Shown here: piece by piece, positions 31,984 to 33,302 of the stretch
Layout: each line of letters begins with the position of its first letter
Position numbering within the stretch: position 1 is the stretch's first letter
Assembly: GCA_002397465.1 (NCBI GenBank)
Contig: DHAP01000018.1
Location: forward strand, 1 to 33,302
Length of the DNA stretch: 33,302 nt
Direction of reading: 5' to 3'
Origin: Caryophanales bacterium UBA4951
Lineage (GTDB): Bacteria > Bacillota_I > Bacilli_A > RFN20 > CAG-826
Notes under the pieces: generated by a model
Seen by the model: the letters and a program-made list of their open reading frames with translations, nothing else
The model's database searches: none
Told to the model about the DNA's origin: nothing
Made by a program: the position numbers and the translations under genes

Positions 31984-33158
31984 TAGATTTCGATTACGTC
32001 AATCCGACAAGGATCATCTTCGGTCATAAAGCAGAAGACAAAATCGCTGACGTTTTACAAGGATATGGCTTCAAAAAAGCCCTTATTGTCTATGGAGGCG
32101 GCTCCATCAAAAGAAGCGGCCTTTATCAAAACGTCATCAATAAACTCGACTGGAAAGGCATATCTCACGTTGAGGTTTCCGGTGTTAAGCCAAACCCAGA
32201 CCGCCGCTTTGTCTTGCTGGGCCGTGACCTAGCCAGGAATGAAAACGTCGACTGCGTTTTAGCTATCGGAGGCGGCTCGGTCATCGATGTCGCGAAAGGC
32301 ATCGCCGCAGGTTATTACTATGACGGCGACCCCTTTGACTTCAACCTCCACAAAGCCGTCCCGAAGAAATGTCTTCCAGTCGGCTCAATACTTACCATCG
32401 CGAGCGCCGGCAGCGAGTCTAGCGACTCCTGTGTTATCTCGGATGAGGAGAAGCATATCAAATCGGGTTTCAACACCCCTTTGAATAGGCCGTTGTTCAC
32501 AATTGAAGATCCAGAACTCACATATTCAGTCTCACCATACCAGACCGCGGTTGGCATAACCGACATCATGATGCATTCGTTGGAGCGTTACTTTAACAAA
32601 AGCGAGAGCGAGATGCTCTCCGATGCCTGGGCTTTGTCATTATGCAAAGACGTCATGAGCCATGGCTTAGGCGCTTTGAAGAACCCTGAGTCTTATGATG
32701 ACCGGGCTGCCTTGATGCTTGATTCATCCTTGTCGCACGATGGGCTTACCGCTTTGGGCAAGAAAGCCCCATTCGTCGTCCACCCGCTTGAACACGGCTT
32801 ATCTGGATACAAAGAAGACGTCGCCCATGGGGCTGGGATAGCCATCTGCTATCTAGGCTGGGCCCGTTATGTCTATAAGAAAGACACCGAGAAGTTCGCT
32901 AGACTGGCGAGAGTTTTGTTCAACGTTGATGTAGAAGATGACGAGAAAGCCGCTATAATGGGGATACGTGCGATGAGAGACTTCTATGTTTCGATTGGCA
33001 TGCCGACGTCCCTTGAGGAAGTCGGGATCACTGAAAACGAGCTTCCGATATTGGCTTCCCTAGTTAGCGGCAACGGTACACGTGTGATTGGCTGTTGCCC
33101 CCAATCACTAGAGCAGAAAGACATTTTGGCGGTTTATCGCCTATGCCTAAAAGCCTAA
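31980..33158 (+). CDS. Iron-containing alcohol dehydrogenase (butanol dehydrogenase/YqhD-like)
   Basis: The 392-aa protein is a group III alcohol dehydrogenase. The N-terminal Rossmann half has IGGGSVIDVAKGIAAGYY (97-114). The iron site is complete: Asp195 and His199 in GITDIMMHSLERYF, His268 in VVHPLEHGLSGY and His283 in VAHGAGIAI. Members reduce aldehydes to alcohols with NAD(P)H, often in fermentation or aldehyde detoxification. The region is closest to the BdhA/YqhD type, so NADPH use is likely but not proven. AAAGGAAA precedes the ATG. It is the last gene of the tightly overlapping unit. Confidence 0.95.
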   Translation: MIDFDYVNPTRIIFGHKAEDKIADVLQGYGFKKALIVYGGGSIKRSGLYQNVINKLDWKGISHVEVSGVKPNPDRRFVLLGRDLARNENVDCVLAIGGGSVIDVAKGIAAGYYYDGDPFDFNLHKAVPKKCLPVGSILTIASAGSESSDSCVISDEEKHIKSGFNTPLNRPLFTIEDPELTYSVSPYQTAVGITDIMMHSLERYFNKSESEMLSDAWALSLCKDVMSHGLGALKNPESYDDRAALMLDSSLSHDGLTALGKKAPFVVHPLEHGLSGYKEDVAHGAGIAICYLGWARYVYKKDTEKFARLARVLFNVDVEDDEKAAIMGIRAMRDFYVSIGMPTSLEEVGITENELPILASLVSGNGTRVIGCCPQSLEQKDILAVYRLCLKA

Positions 33159-33171
33159 GGAGGTTTTATTT

Positions 33172-33302
33172 ATGAAAAAGAACGATGCGATGGGTTATGT
33201 GGCCTATGGTTTGATGATAGCCATCGGTTTGATCGTTGGTTTTATCGTCTTGAGGCCGGTTTTCTCGACCTATTACAACTACGCCCCACTTCCGCCGGTG
33301 GT
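33172..33302 (+). CDS. N-terminus of a membrane protein, cut by the right edge
   Basis: Forty-three codons are visible, starting MKKNDAMGYVAYGLMIAIGL. One strong hydrophobic helix covers residues ~8-28, followed by LRPVFSTYYNYAPLPPVV. The ATG is well supported by a full AAGGAGG site eight bases upstream. It lies 13 bp after the alcohol dehydrogenase gene and is probably in the same transcript. The protein family cannot be told from this fragment. Confidence 0.8.
   Translation, partial: MKKNDAMGYVAYGLMIAIGLIVGFIVLRPVFSTYYNYAPLPPV

Noticed and set aside
2614..33084. Other CACGTG cores (2614, 4908, 14246, 25793, 33079) as parS sites
   Set aside because: Each lacks the TGTTC/GAACA arms, with too many mismatches outside the six-base core.

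Overview
The window is the replication-origin neighbourhood of a bacterial chromosome. It contains an 11-box, two-part oriC around dnaA, with genes pointing away from it on both sides. Genes left of the origin (rpmH, rnpA, yidC, jag, and on to mnmE, tatD, rnmV, rsmA, ispE, glmU) are on the minus strand. Genes right of it (dnaA, dnaN, yaaA-like S4, recF, gyrB, gyrA, serS, tadA) are on the plus strand. The gene order, Shine-Dalgarno sites of the GGAGG type, RNase M5, Jag/KhpB, a lipoprotein-type YidC and TGA used as stop all indicate Bacillota, class Bacilli. My best guess is an uncultured gut-type lineage near Erysipelotrichia/Mollicutes (RF39/RFN20-like) that keeps the standard code and the MEP isoprenoid pathway. 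That placement is inference. Base composition looks close to balanced and no tRNA, rRNA, IS element or CRISPR array was seen.

Layout. 1-2260 is accessory: a DUF362 iron-sulfur protein cut by the window edge, a RelB/DinJ-type antitoxin with no toxin next to it, a two-helix membrane protein, and an 88-aa protein of repeated short beta motifs. 2347-8340 is a minus-strand housekeeping run (rubredoxin, mnmE, tatD, rnmV, rsmA, ispE, glmU), several genes overlapping by a few bases. Two near-perfect parS sites (ParB/Spo0J binding) lie inside rnmV and at the end of tatD. 8452-9792 encodes an unusual membrane protein with a long Lys/Pro/Glu/Ala linker and a DUF2188-like end, closed by a strong terminator. 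9927-12671 is the jag-yidC-rnpA-rpmH group. 12672-13240 and 14597-14748 are the two parts of oriC. 13241-24395 holds the dnaA-dnaN-yaaA-recF-gyrB-gyrA-glycosyltransferase-serS series, followed by a small SRP RNA and tadA. 25124-33158 is a tightly overlapping five-gene unit: ABC transporter fusion, CtpE-like P-type ATPase, psuG, TetR regulator, iron-containing alcohol dehydrogenase. A further membrane-protein gene runs off the right edge.

How it fits together. The origin, the initiator, the clamp, RecF and gyrase sit beside the ParB-binding sites, so the block carries initiation, supercoil control and the centromere-like segregation sites. The left arm carries RNA processing and modification (RnpA, RNase M5, RsmA, MnmE) and membrane protein insertion (YidC/Jag). 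The right-hand operon looks like a membrane-transport and metabolic unit under a local TetR-type regulator. The most notable observations are the parS pair inside genes, a gyrase whose GyrA and GyrB both carry non-standard residues at classical quinolone positions, the three-part membrane/linker/DUF2188 protein, a YidC with a roughly 230-residue surface domain, and a P-type ATPase lacking the M4 glutamate. I found no clearly new multi-gene defence or mobile system.
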